Origin: an uncultured Bacteroidales bacterium
Lineage (GTDB): Bacteria > Bacteroidota > Bacteroidia > Bacteroidales > UBA932
Reading direction: 5' to 3'
Assembly (NCBI GenBank): GCA_946408295.1
Contig: CAMJRT010000003.1
Span: forward strand, 1 to 19,322
DNA length: 19,322 bases
Below the pieces are notes generated by a model that saw only the letters and a list, made by a program, of their open reading frames with translations, did no database searches and was not told the origin of the DNA. The number at the start of each line of letters is the position of its first letter. Within the stretch, counting starts at the first letter, position 1. The translations under genes and the position numbers were made by a program. This document shows, piece by piece, positions 6,179-12,720 of the stretch.

Positions 6179-6557
6179 CGGTGGCCTCCGCTTTGATGTG
6201 GTACAACTTCTCGATCACATAGTCCGCGCCCTCAAGGGCGGTGTCCACGATGTCCAGGATGTTGACCTTCGTGTGTTCGCTCCCGTCCTTGCCGGAGACG
6301 GTGACCATCGTTTCGTGGGTGGCCTTCTCGTTCCGGAGTAGGTTGTAGAGGATGTCCAGGATGTTGACCTTCGTGTGTTCGCTCCCGTCCTTGCCGGAGA
6401 CGGTGACCATCGTTTCGTGGGTGGCCTTCTCGTTCCGGAGTAGGTTGTAGAGGATGCCCTGGAAGTAGGTCTCGCGCTTCATTGCGATGGCGCGGAGGAT
6501 GGCCTGTGACTGGTCTTCCTTGCCAGTCGGCTTGTTGACTTTGATTCTATTAGCCAT
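6171..6557 (-). CDS. Hypothetical protein with perfect 34-residue internal duplication
   Basis: The 128-residue protein contains the same 34 residues twice in a row (each copy runs from LYNLLRNEKATHETMVTVSG to VNILDI). The DNA of the two copies is identical. Without the duplication the protein would be 94 residues, starting with a basic NRIKVNKPTGKE arm and ending in a helical segment with VDTALEGADYVIEKLYHIK. I do not recognise the family. ATG 6557 follows an AT-rich leader. The stop lies within the start of the next gene. It sits between the zinc-finger protein and the small membrane protein near SSB, which suggests an accessory role in DNA metabolism, but that is only position. Confidence 0.75.
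   Translation of the reverse strand: MANRIKVNKPTGKEDQSQAILRAIAMKRETYFQGILYNLLRNEKATHETMVTVSGKDGSEHTKVNILDILYNLLRNEKATHETMVTVSGKDGSEHTKVNILDIVDTALEGADYVIEKLYHIKAEATDE
6249..6452 (-). repeat. Perfect 102-bp tandem duplication
   Basis: Two identical 102-bp units abut at 6249-6350 and 6351-6452. I compared them base by base and found no difference. The unit is 34 codons, so the frame is kept. The bases after the second unit start again with GATG, a short microhomology that could have primed the duplication. Confidence 0.97.
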
Positions 6558-6579
6558 TGTTTTAATTGGTTTGATTGGT

Positions 6580-7212
6580 TTAAAGTATTACTGTTTCTTT
6601 CGTGATCGTGCCGTGCCATCCGCGATGGCGCAGTTCCTGGATGATTTCCTCGTCCTTGAAGGTGGAGAGTGCGGGGACGGCATCGGGAGCCGACAAGAGG
6701 CTATTGATTACCGGGACATCCAAAGTCTTGGATTTCTGCTCCCTCTTCGGACTTCCGTACCGCTTGGCGCGGTACTTCCGACAGTTCTCGTTCTCGCAGT
6801 CCCTGCAATAGGACTTGAGGCCGTTCTTGTTCTTCTTGGTGTGGCCGAAGTTCTCCACGGGGAGTTCCCGGTGGCACTTGGCGCAGACCTTCGTGGTGGG
6901 GGTCTCCGTTGGCTCCTGGGTCTGCTTCGCCTCTTCCCTCTTCACATACATCAAGTGCGCGAGTTCCCTTTGGCACTCCTTGCATTGGCATTGGTAGCCG
7001 TCCTTGCGGGTGTGGTTTCGGTGGAACTCCGTGATGGGGAGTTCGCGGTGGCATCGGTTGCAGACCTTCGTGACCGTCACCGGAGCGGATGTCCGGGCCT
7101 CAAAGCAATCCTTGACCATAAGGACGGAAGTCGGCTTCTTGGTCTTGGTGCAGATCGGCCCGGTCACCGGCCCGTTGCCGTAGTGTTGACAGTCACCGCA
7201 AGTGTTTCTCAT
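6580..7212 (-). CDS. Multi-zinc-finger protein with duplicated CxxC domain
   Basis: The 210-residue protein has three Cys clusters. The N-terminal one has C5, C8, C21 and C36. Two repeats then follow the pattern K-V-C-x2-C-H-R-E-L-P and, after a basic DG/NG turn, C-x2-C: C51, C54, C77, C80 and C110, C113, C136, C139. Each repeat looks like a treble-clef or zinc-ribbon knuckle of the type found in phage HNH-associated and recombination-linked proteins. A C-terminal tail of about 60 residues has a helix, EEIIQELRHRGWHG. No HNH catalytic motif is visible, so I infer nucleic-acid binding without nuclease activity. It is directly downstream of SSB (11-base gap), so probably expressed with it. Confidence 0.7.
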   Translation of the reverse strand: MRNTCGDCQHYGNGPVTGPICTKTKKPTSVLMVKDCFEARTSAPVTVTKVCNRCHRELPITEFHRNHTRKDGYQCQCKECQRELAHLMYVKREEAKQTQEPTETPTTKVCAKCHRELPVENFGHTKKNKNGLKSYCRDCENENCRKYRAKRYGSPKREQKSKTLDVPVINSLLSAPDAVPALSTFKDEEIIQELRHRGWHGTITKETVIL

Positions 7213-7223
7213 CCCTGCGTCAG

Positions 7224-7625
7224 TTAGATTTCCTGGAGGAAGTCGGGAAGGTCTTCGTCAATGACGGGTTTGTTCTCCTTCGGCTTGCGGTCGAGCATCT
7301 GGATGTTCTCCGCGACCACTTCGGTGGTGTACCGCTTGTTGCCGGACTGGTCAGTCCATTGACGGGTGGCGAGTTTGCCGGAGATGAAGAGGTTGTTGCC
7401 CCTCTTGACATACTTCTCCACGAAGTCGGCCTTGCCGTTCCAGACGGTGATGTTGTGCCATTCGGTCTGCTCCTTCTGGTTGCCGTCCCGGTCTTTGTAC
7501 CGTTCGGTGGTTGCGAGTCGGAAGGAAGCGACCTTCTTGGGGTTCTGCGGGTTGTCACCCAGGTAGCGGACTTCGGGATCGTTCCCGACCGCACCGATGA
7601 GCTGTACTTGATTGAGATACGCCAT
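7224..7625 (-). CDS. ssb: Single-stranded DNA-binding protein
   Basis: The 133-residue protein is a clear SSB. The N-terminus MAYLNQVQLIGAVGNDPEVR starts the OB fold, followed by VASFRLATTERY, TEWHNITVW and LFISGKLATRQW, the standard SSB strands through about residue 108. The short tail ends with an acidic DEDLPDFLQEI, a variant of the C-terminal tip that recruits partner proteins. It is somewhat shorter than bacterial SSBs, as phage copies often are. It would protect single strands made during replication and work with the Rad52-like annealing protein. A 47-base AT-rich gap separates it from the methyltransferase-like gene upstream. Confidence 0.95.
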   Translation of the reverse strand: MAYLNQVQLIGAVGNDPEVRYLGDNPQNPKKVASFRLATTERYKDRDGNQKEQTEWHNITVWNGKADFVEKYVKRGNNLFISGKLATRQWTDQSGNKRYTTEVVAENIQMLDRKPKENKPVIDEDLPDFLQEI

Positions 7626-7672
7626 AGTAGTTTTGAATTAGTTGTGAGTTGTTCAAAAAATAGCCGTGTGTG

Positions 7673-8400
7673 TTAGAATAAGGATAGTTGTGAGTTCACT
7701 TGGGCCTTGCCCAGGACGAAGTCGCAGATGAAGTTCCGGGCGTAGTCCGGGGAGATCATACTCCGCTCCGTGTTGCAGATGCCCGCTTCTGCACGGGCCT
7801 TGATGCCCATCACTGACTTCTGCTTCTTGTCCTTCTGCTCCGTGAAGCCGTCCGTTGGGTCGCAGTTCACGAACCAGTACCCGGTAGGTTTCACGAAGTA
7901 GTCTCCACGGAGCATCCGGTTCTTGTCTATGATCGTGGGACGGATGAAGTTGTTCTCCAAGTAGGTCATCCCGGAAGAGTTGTACGGGTTCTCGATGATG
8001 AGCCGGAGACCCCGTTCGCTACATACCGCGACCATCTCCATAAGCAAGTAGAAGAACCGCTCCCGTTCCTGGGCGAAGATGATGTTCTGCCTCATCAAAT
8101 CGTGCAGCTTCTTATTTCTCTGCCCGATGTTAACGCCCAGGAAGTAGAGGGTTTTCGCGTCACAAAAGTGTATGCAAGGGAAGAATGCCATTATCAAATC
8201 ATCGGAAGTGATTGAATCAAAGATACTTGCGCCCCCCCGTATGCGGTTTCAATCTCCGCGAAGAGGTCGATCTTGTGGTCGGTCTCCCCGAAGTTGTCCT
8301 GAATGTCATAGTCCTCCGAGGGGATGCCCAACTTGATGAACTCCCGCTTGAAAGTCCCAGACTGTTCAAAGAAACAATGTACCTTTCCCTTGATGTCCAT
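7673..8400 (-). pseudogene. DNA cytosine methyltransferase-like gene, frameshifted at a G7 tract
   Basis: Two adjacent frames give one protein if one G is added (or a -1 shift occurs) at the minus-strand G7 run (plus C at 8232-8238). The joined product is about 242 residues. The first part has HCFFEQSGTF (SAM-binding motif I-like), YDIQ and DLF. The second has FFPC (residues about 73-76, like the PC motif IV of C5 methyltransferases) and IIENP (about 135-139, like motif VI). The upstream frame starts at ATG 8400 and stops soon after the tract, at 8194-8196; the downstream frame has no good start near the junction. It could be an inactive gene, a phase-variable gene, a programmed-frameshift gene or a base-calling error. 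It is unusually small for a C5 methyltransferase, with no obvious target-recognition domain. Confidence 0.7.
8232..8238 (-). other. G7 homopolymer at the methyltransferase frameshift
   Basis: Seven G on the minus strand read TAC GGG GGG GCG in the upstream frame. Eight G would give GGC GCA AGT and restore one open frame into the DDLIMAFFPC part. This tract is therefore a likely on/off switch, or the position of an error. Confidence 0.7.
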
Positions 8401-8401
8401 A

Positions 8402-8575
8402 CTACTCCGTGCCGTTGATTTTGCCGAGGATGTGTTCCGCGAGTCTCTTCTGCCCGTTGTGGTAGCCGACCCAGTAGTTGTCACCCTTCATCTTCTTGGC
8501 CCCTTCCTCCGAATGCTTGAGCCATATCTCGCACATCCGCTTGATGTCCTGGACGAGTCTCTTGTTCTCGCACAT
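8402..8575 (-). CDS. Small hypothetical protein, 57 aa
   Basis: The ORF reads MCENKRLVQDIKRMCEIWLK and continues with HSEEGAKKMKG, NYWVGYHNGQKR and a basic helix. It is basic, soluble and helical. The stop (TAG) is one base before the ATG of the methyltransferase-like gene and the start is two bases after the stop of the HTH gene, so it fills the operon exactly. I do not recognise a function; the aromatic WVGYHNG turn followed by a basic helix might contact nucleic acid. Confidence 0.7.
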   Translation of the reverse strand: MCENKRLVQDIKRMCEIWLKHSEEGAKKMKGDNYWVGYHNGQKRLAEHILGKINGTE

Positions 8576-8577
8576 AG

Positions 8578-8976
8578 TCACTCCCCCTGCTCGATCCAGT
8601 ACTCGTTCACATAGACCTCCTTGCCGAAGCGGTTGGTCACGGGGATGCGTCTGCGGTTGGGAGTGATGCCCGTCCGCTTCTCAATGTCGCAGATGCGGGA
8701 GGCAAGCCGTGCCACACCGAAGATGCGGAGCGCATCCATAGAGGTGAGGGTGTTCCCGTCCATCAGGTACTTGTAGATGGTCATCGCCTGGGAGGTGAGC
8801 CGTTCGGCATCCTCTTCGGTTACGGTGTCGGTAGCAACTGTCTTCGCCTTGTCACTCCGGAAGTGGAGGGTGATGCGATCCAGTTTGTTAAGCACATCCC
8901 GCTTCTTGCCCGCGGGGAGGGTCTGGGCCTCGTTCCGCAGTTCGCGGATGAGGACTTCAATGTTTGACTTTTTCAT
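8578..8976 (-). CDS. Helix-turn-helix DNA-binding protein, 132 aa
   Basis: The C-terminal half is a winged-helix-like domain. TIYKYLMDGNTLTSMDALRI and GVARLASRICDIEKRTGI form the helix-turn-helix, followed by a wing with RRRIPVTNRFGKEVYVNEYWI. This is the pattern of small phage wHTH proteins that bind DNA as regulators or replication accessories. Residues 1-45 are a charged helical arm (EVLIRELRNEAQ) that probably dimerises. It lies just downstream of the primase-helicase and the 81-aa gene. The ATG is preceded by a TTAATTCAAC-type leader seen at two other genes in the window. Its target is unknown. Confidence 0.75.
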   Translation of the reverse strand: MKKSNIEVLIRELRNEAQTLPAGKKRDVLNKLDRITLHFRSDKAKTVATDTVTEEDAERLTSQAMTIYKYLMDGNTLTSMDALRIFGVARLASRICDIEKRTGITPNRRRIPVTNRFGKEVYVNEYWIEQGE

Positions 8977-8982
8977 CTTTTC

Positions 8983-8997
8983 GTTGAATTAAAGGTT
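8983..8997 (-). promoter_or_regulatory. Repeated leader motif upstream of HTH gene
   Basis: On the minus strand this reads about AACCTTTAATTCAAC, ending 6 bases before the 8976 start. It includes the stop codon of the upstream 81-aa gene. Confidence 0.35.
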
Positions 8998-9234
8998 ATA
9001 GTAATCACTTATTATCTTGTCGGTCTTCTGGAGGGTTTTCCGGCATCGCTCAATCGCCACCTTGTTGATGTGGTAGACTGCATCCGCGATGTTGGAGAAG
9101 ACGGAATCAACGCCCCAGTAGAACTTGACTTCCTCTTCGCAGAGGTCGAACTCCAGTTTGATTTCTTGGACATCGTCACCGAGAACTCCGAAGACCGTCT
9201 GCCCCGCCTTGTACCTTTCCATTTCGTTTACCAT
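8989..9234 (-). CDS. Hypothetical protein, 81 aa
   Basis: An acidic 81-residue protein with a strand-rich middle (TVFGVLGDDVQEIKLEFDL then VKFYWGVDSVF) and a helical, basic C-terminus (VAIERCRKTLQKTDKII). I do not recognise it. The ATG at 9234 overlaps the primase-helicase stop (TAATG), implying coupled translation; a GTG five codons upstream is a less likely start. It probably supports replication given its tight link to the primase-helicase. Confidence 0.65.
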   Translation of the reverse strand: MVNEMERYKAGQTVFGVLGDDVQEIKLEFDLCEEEVKFYWGVDSVFSNIADAVYHINKVAIERCRKTLQKTDKIISDYYNL

Positions 9235-11270
9235 TATTTGTTGTACCACACTTCATCGGGCATATCCTCAAGCGGCTCCGTGAAGATCGGGGCCTCCGTG
9301 GGGGTCTCGCGCCATCCGTAGATGATGTTCTCCGCTTGCTCGTTCTTCATCCTCCGCGTCTCCTTTTCGTAGTAGAGGCCGATGAGAAGGTCTACCACGC
9401 CCTCGCTCCGGTTCTTCGCCACCTCCATCACCGTGTCGAACTCCAACAGCTTCTGCACCTTGTCCGCTCCGAAGAAATCGTTCGCCCGCTTCTCGAAGTC
9501 ACGCCCCACACGGTGGAGGATGACGAGGTTGTCGCAGAGGTTCGTGAGGTTGGCCGTTCCCGCGATGGACTCCTTGCGGAGCAACTGGAAGGACTGTTCC
9601 TTCCGCGGGTGGCAGACCAGGACGATGTGGATGTTTTCCCTCTTCGCCAGTTCCTTCAAGTCCTTGATGAGCCTGGTCTGCAAGTCATTGTCACTTGACG
9701 GGCCTTCAAGGTCGAGGGCCATCAGGTTGTCAAGGAGGACGAGCTGCACACCGTTGTTCTTGATGACCTCTTCCACATCCGCACGGAGGTTGTTCCACTC
9801 CGCACCGTAATCGTTGTTGTAGAGGATGAACTTCCCCGTGAGCCACTTGTGGATTTCCTCCTGGACATTCTTCGGACAGTACCAACTGTCCTCAATTCCG
9901 GGACGGGGTTTGACGAGGTCTTTCCCCGCGGCCATCTGGTCGAGCCACGAACGGAAGCGGAACCCCTGCAACTCACCGCTCCACGCGGCCACCTTGTAAC
10001 CCCGTTGGATGGCGTTGAGGGCGAACTGGTTCAGGATCGTGGACTTGCCCGCACCGGATAGGCCGGAGACGATGGTCACATCACCGAGGAAGAAGCCACC
10101 CGTCTTCTTGTCCAGTTTCTCGAAGCCGGACGGGATTCGGGGGAGTTCGGAGATGTCCACATAGGGGATGTCTGCCATCTCCAACCACTTCTTCCAGCGG
10201 GAGTCCTCCTTGACCGGGACGAACGCCTTCGGGGCCTTCGTGCCGTAGTAGTCCCGCTTGTGGCGGTACTCGTCATAGTCGGCACGGGAGTAGGCGGTCG
10301 GGTCGAAGTGGATGCGGAAGTCCCTCCATCCGTAGTGGGAGCAACTGTTGTGGAAGCACTTGTACGCGATGGCCCCGTTGTCCAGGTGGAGGATGGCGGC
10401 ATCCTTGTGGTTGTGGTCGAACGGACATTCCTCAAGGACGAGTTTCTCGCCACCGGAGAACCGGCTCCGCTTGATGACCTTGATGCCGTGGGACTGGATG
10501 AACCCCTCAAGGTCGAACCGCTCCGTGGAGTAGCCGTTGAAACTGGACGGGGCCTCCGGCTTGGGGTACAGCTCCGCGACCTTGCGGACGAGGGCGATGT
10601 CATTCACCGAGAAAGGATTCGGCTTGTAGAGTATGCCGGAGTTCCTCTGCGGGCGGGACTTGGTGCTGCTGCCCTTGTTGGAACTGGTTCCCATCACCTT
10701 CGCGATGCGGGAGGCGTTGAACACCGAGGTGTCCACCTTGACCTTCTCATCGGAAAAGAGTGCATCCAGAGCGAGAAGGAAGTCGCGGATCGTGTCCGTG
10801 GACTCCTTGTCATTGGGGATGTCCACCTTGTAGTAGAGGTGGAACCCGTTGCCGGAGTCAGCGATGACCGGGTAGTTGAACCCCTCCTTGCGGAGGAACG
10901 CACCCACTTGCTTCATCCGATCCATAGCGGTCTGCTTCTCTTCGTCACTCGCGTTGGTGTCGGAAGGCCGTTCCGGGTCGAAGTCTATCAGGATGTACCG
11001 CCTCCGCTCAATGTCATTGTCATTGGTGGTGGACTTGGGCCGGTCTACTATCTGGTCGCATTGAGTCCGTCCGTAGCAGGACTCCTTGACCTCGTTAAAG
11101 GTCGCATAGATGCCGTATCCGTCATAGTTGCGGAGGAACGGGATGGCCTTCTCAATGTCGGTGAAGTAGCCGGAGAAGGTCTTGTTGCGACCCAGGATTC
11201 TAAATTCGGTGAGCGGACGGTCTGCCTTGAAGACATCCCACCACTCGCGTATCTTTCTCTCGTCTATCAT
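9234..11270 (-). CDS. Bifunctional primase (AEP)-replicative helicase
   Basis: The 678-residue protein joins an archaeo-eukaryotic primase-like N-terminus to a RecA-fold helicase. The primase part has ILIDFDPERP (acids D96 and D98) and a DSGNGFHLYY motif at 138-147. A Cys/His cluster around residues 281-316 (CPFDHNH then KCFHNSC) looks like a zinc-binding segment. The helicase has Walker A GLSGAGKST at about 403-411, Walker B LVLLDN near 518, a VCHPRK segment and IAGTANLTNLCDN, as in DnaB/Twinkle-type enzymes. It would make primers and unwind DNA at the phage fork. Its ATG overlaps the initiator gene stop (ATGA), so the loader/initiator and helicase are made together. AEP-helicase fusions are common in phages and plasmids. 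Confidence 0.9.
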   Translation of the reverse strand: MIDERKIREWWDVFKADRPLTEFRILGRNKTFSGYFTDIEKAIPFLRNYDGYGIYATFNEVKESCYGRTQCDQIVDRPKSTTNDNDIERRRYILIDFDPERPSDTNASDEEKQTAMDRMKQVGAFLRKEGFNYPVIADSGNGFHLYYKVDIPNDKESTDTIRDFLLALDALFSDEKVKVDTSVFNASRIAKVMGTSSNKGSSTKSRPQRNSGILYKPNPFSVNDIALVRKVAELYPKPEAPSSFNGYSTERFDLEGFIQSHGIKVIKRSRFSGGEKLVLEECPFDHNHKDAAILHLDNGAIAYKCFHNSCSHYGWRDFRIHFDPTAYSRADYDEYRHKRDYYGTKAPKAFVPVKEDSRWKKWLEMADIPYVDISELPRIPSGFEKLDKKTGGFFLGDVTIVSGLSGAGKSTILNQFALNAIQRGYKVAAWSGELQGFRFRSWLDQMAAGKDLVKPRPGIEDSWYCPKNVQEEIHKWLTGKFILYNNDYGAEWNNLRADVEEVIKNNGVQLVLLDNLMALDLEGPSSDNDLQTRLIKDLKELAKRENIHIVLVCHPRKEQSFQLLRKESIAGTANLTNLCDNLVILHRVGRDFEKRANDFFGADKVQKLLEFDTVMEVAKNRSEGVVDLLIGLYYEKETRRMKNEQAENIIYGWRETPTEAPIFTEPLEDMPDEVWYNK

Positions 11271-11959
11271 AGTATCTCGAAATCAAACTTGGAATTTTCC
11301 TTCGTACTGTCGGAATCAGTCTTCGTGGATTTCTCTTGTCTCTTCCACAAGCGGACGCAAGCCTCCCAAGACTTGACCGGCTTCCGATCCTTTCCGTATG
11401 TCCATCCGGCCCTTTCATAGAAGTTGTAGAAATATTCGGCATCAAGGTCGAAGCCGATGCTTTCCGCAAACTCTCTTATTTCTTCAACAGTAGGCTTGAC
11501 GAAGCCGCTACCGCCTCTTCCCCTTTTACTATCCCCCTTTACTTTCCTATTATTATTATCTCCGCTCAAATTTTGAAGGGTGGTATCCTTCAAATCTTGA
11601 AGGGTAGATACTTCAATTTCTGAAGGGTCACCCTTCAATTCTTGAGGGGTATCCTTCAAATTTTGAAGGGTAGGTAAGGGGGATGATTTGTAATAGCAGA
11701 AAGGGACACCGTTGATGTTTCCCCGTTCCGACTGGATGAGTCCGGCTTGCTCCAGGTTGCGGAGGTATTTGCGGATTGTGTTGGATGACCATCCAGTCCA
11801 CAAGCAGAGGTAAGGGACACCTCCCTTGTAGATTCCGGCTTCGGATTGGGAGAACTGGTTTATCACGGCATAGGTGAACAGTTCCCCACCTTTCAACTTG
11901 AGTTCATTGACCATCCATCCGTGGAGGATGAACCCGTCCGTATTGTTCAAATGTGCCAT
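11267..11959 (-). CDS. O-like replication initiator with winged HTH and internal origin
   Basis: The 230-residue protein is an initiator of the lambda O type. The N-terminal ~90 residues hold a winged helix-turn-helix (GWSSNTIRKYLRNLEQAGLI at about 55-75, a wing ending FCYYK). A flexible middle follows (about 96-150) encoded by a repeat array (TLQNLKD, TLQDLKD, TLQNL repeats) and then a Lys/Arg/Gly-rich stretch. The C-terminal domain (EEIREFAESIGFDLDAEYFYNFYE to WEACVRLWKR) resembles replisome-organiser C-termini that contact helicase or loader. I chose ATG 11959 because upstream frame content is unlike protein and a leader lies there. Its stop overlaps the helicase start. The repeated DNA inside it is likely the replication origin, listed separately. 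Confidence 0.8.
   Translation of the reverse strand: MAHLNNTDGFILHGWMVNELKLKGGELFTYAVINQFSQSEAGIYKGGVPYLCLWTGWSSNTIRKYLRNLEQAGLIQSERGNINGVPFCYYKSSPLPTLQNLKDTPQELKGDPSEIEVSTLQDLKDTTLQNLSGDNNNRKVKGDSKRGRGGSGFVKPTVEEIREFAESIGFDLDAEYFYNFYERAGWTYGKDRKPVKSWEACVRLWKRQEKSTKTDSDSTKENSKFDFEIL
11520..11564. other. A/T-rich putative DNA-unwinding element
   Basis: This stretch has TTTTACTATCC, TTTACTTTCC and TATTATTATTATC, clearly richer in A/T than flanking coding DNA. It encodes only a low-complexity linker (GDNNNRKVKGDSK) of the initiator. Its place beside the iterons suggests a melting site. Confidence 0.45.
11566..11672. repeat. Five iterons inside the initiator gene, candidate replication origin
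   Basis: Five copies of a 17-bp unit with consensus TCAAATTTTGAAGGGTA start at 11566, 11590, 11613, 11635 and 11656, so spacing is 24, 23, 22 and 21 bp, about two helical turns. The TTCAA/TTGAA core has dyad symmetry. Immediately left, 11520-11564 is an A/T-rich run with TTATTATTATC, which could melt. Lambda's origin has the same plan: iterons in the O gene beside an AT-rich element. Function is inferred; repeat and spacing are direct observation. Confidence 0.75.
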
Positions 11960-11994
11960 TATGTAAAACCAAAACCCCGCCACTTTCCACGGAG

Positions 11995-12079
11995 GGGCCA
12001 GCCTCGCGTGTACTTGTAGCAGGGTTACTATTCGTCTTGTAGGTTGCTGGCCCAACCTTTCTGCTACTGATATATCAGT
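11995..12079 (-). promoter_or_regulatory. Structured regulatory stretch upstream of initiator gene
   Basis: Between the Gp157 stop and the initiator start (about 138 bp) lie several symmetric elements. ACTGATATATCAGT at 12066-12079 is a perfect 14-bp palindrome. GGGCCAGC (11995-12002) and GCTGGCCC (12046-12053) are inverted. GTAGCAG (12016-12022) and CTGCTAC (12061-12067) are also inverted and interleaved with the first pair, a pseudoknot-like order. The palindrome could be an operator for the wHTH initiator or another regulator; the longer pairs could fold in the mRNA leader of the replication genes. Confidence 0.45.
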
Positions 12080-12097
12080 TTCCGATTTTTTGGAAAG

Positions 12098-12670
12098 TTA
12101 TTCCTTCGCGGCCCTGGGTTTGGTGAAACGGATCGTGGGCGTTTCCGTCCGGTGGTAGTAGTCCGGGAGTTCCGCACCTTCTGCCAGTTTGGAGACGGAA
12201 GCGGAGAGGGTCACCGTCACATCGTCCGGGAGGATGTCCTTCAAAGCCTCGTCCACGATGGACTGGTAGTGGTCGCAGAGGATGTCCTTGTCCACTTCGG
12301 TCTTGGTGGAGGTGGCGGTCGCGAAGCTGTAACCGAGCGAACCCTTCACCTTCTCGCAACCCGTGGCATCCATCACCTCGCGAATCTTCGCCTTGACGAA
12401 CGCGATGGTGTTGTCCACCGCCTCGATCTGCCGGGAGACGAAGTCCTTCTCTGCCTTGAGGGCCTTCTTCTTGTCCTCCTTGCCCTTGAGCCACCGCCCC
12501 AGGAAGTCCACGCCTTCCGTGTTGAGCAGAGTCCGCAGGGCGGTGATTTCGGCCTCCATCATTTCGGTCTCGTCCGTGACCTCACCCTCGTTCTCCGTGT
12601 AGGCGCATTCCAGTTTGTAGGAGGCATAGTCCAGACTGGAGAGGATGTCTTGCAATTCCTTGTAATCCAT
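12098..12670 (-). CDS. Siphovirus Gp157-like protein
   Basis: The 190-residue protein matches the Gp157 family of phage recombination/replication regions: an N-terminal helical coiled-coil rich in acidic residues (EITALRTLLN, the LGRWLKGKEDKKKALKAEKD segment), then FVSRQIEAVDNTIAFVKAKIREVM, and a C-terminal small domain with VKGSLGYSFA and VDKDIL. Its function is not established, though it is usually found with SSB, Erf/Rad52-type annealing proteins or resistance to superinfection. I placed the start at ATG 12670 rather than the GTG at 12706, because the upstream extension has no family-like sequence. It is directly downstream of the Rad52-like gene. Length is close to family norm. Confidence 0.8.
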   Translation of the reverse strand: MDYKELQDILSSLDYASYKLECAYTENEGEVTDETEMMEAEITALRTLLNTEGVDFLGRWLKGKEDKKKALKAEKDFVSRQIEAVDNTIAFVKAKIREVMDATGCEKVKGSLGYSFATATSTKTEVDKDILCDHYQSIVDEALKDILPDDVTVTLSASVSKLAEGAELPDYYHRTETPTIRFTKPRAAKE

Positions 12671-12720
12671 AGCAAAATTGACTGTTTGAAAAATCGTATC
12701 GTTCACAATTTGTGAAAACC

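Noticed and set aside
6487..7227. Rightward open frame of 246 codons opposite the zinc-finger gene
   Set aside because: The minus strand encodes regular Cys pairs in a repeated domain; the plus frame is Leu/Val/Gly-rich reverse reading without features.
10260..11420. Long rightward open frame of 386 codons opposite the primase-helicase
   Set aside because: It lies antisense to a gene with clear primase and helicase motifs, has the Val/Leu/Gly/Arg/Glu-rich composition expected from reverse reading of GC-rich coding DNA, and has no recognisable domain or promoter.
11566..11672. CRISPR-like array
   Set aside because: The units are 17 bp with spacers of only 4-7 bp and they are translated as part of a gene; iterons fit better.
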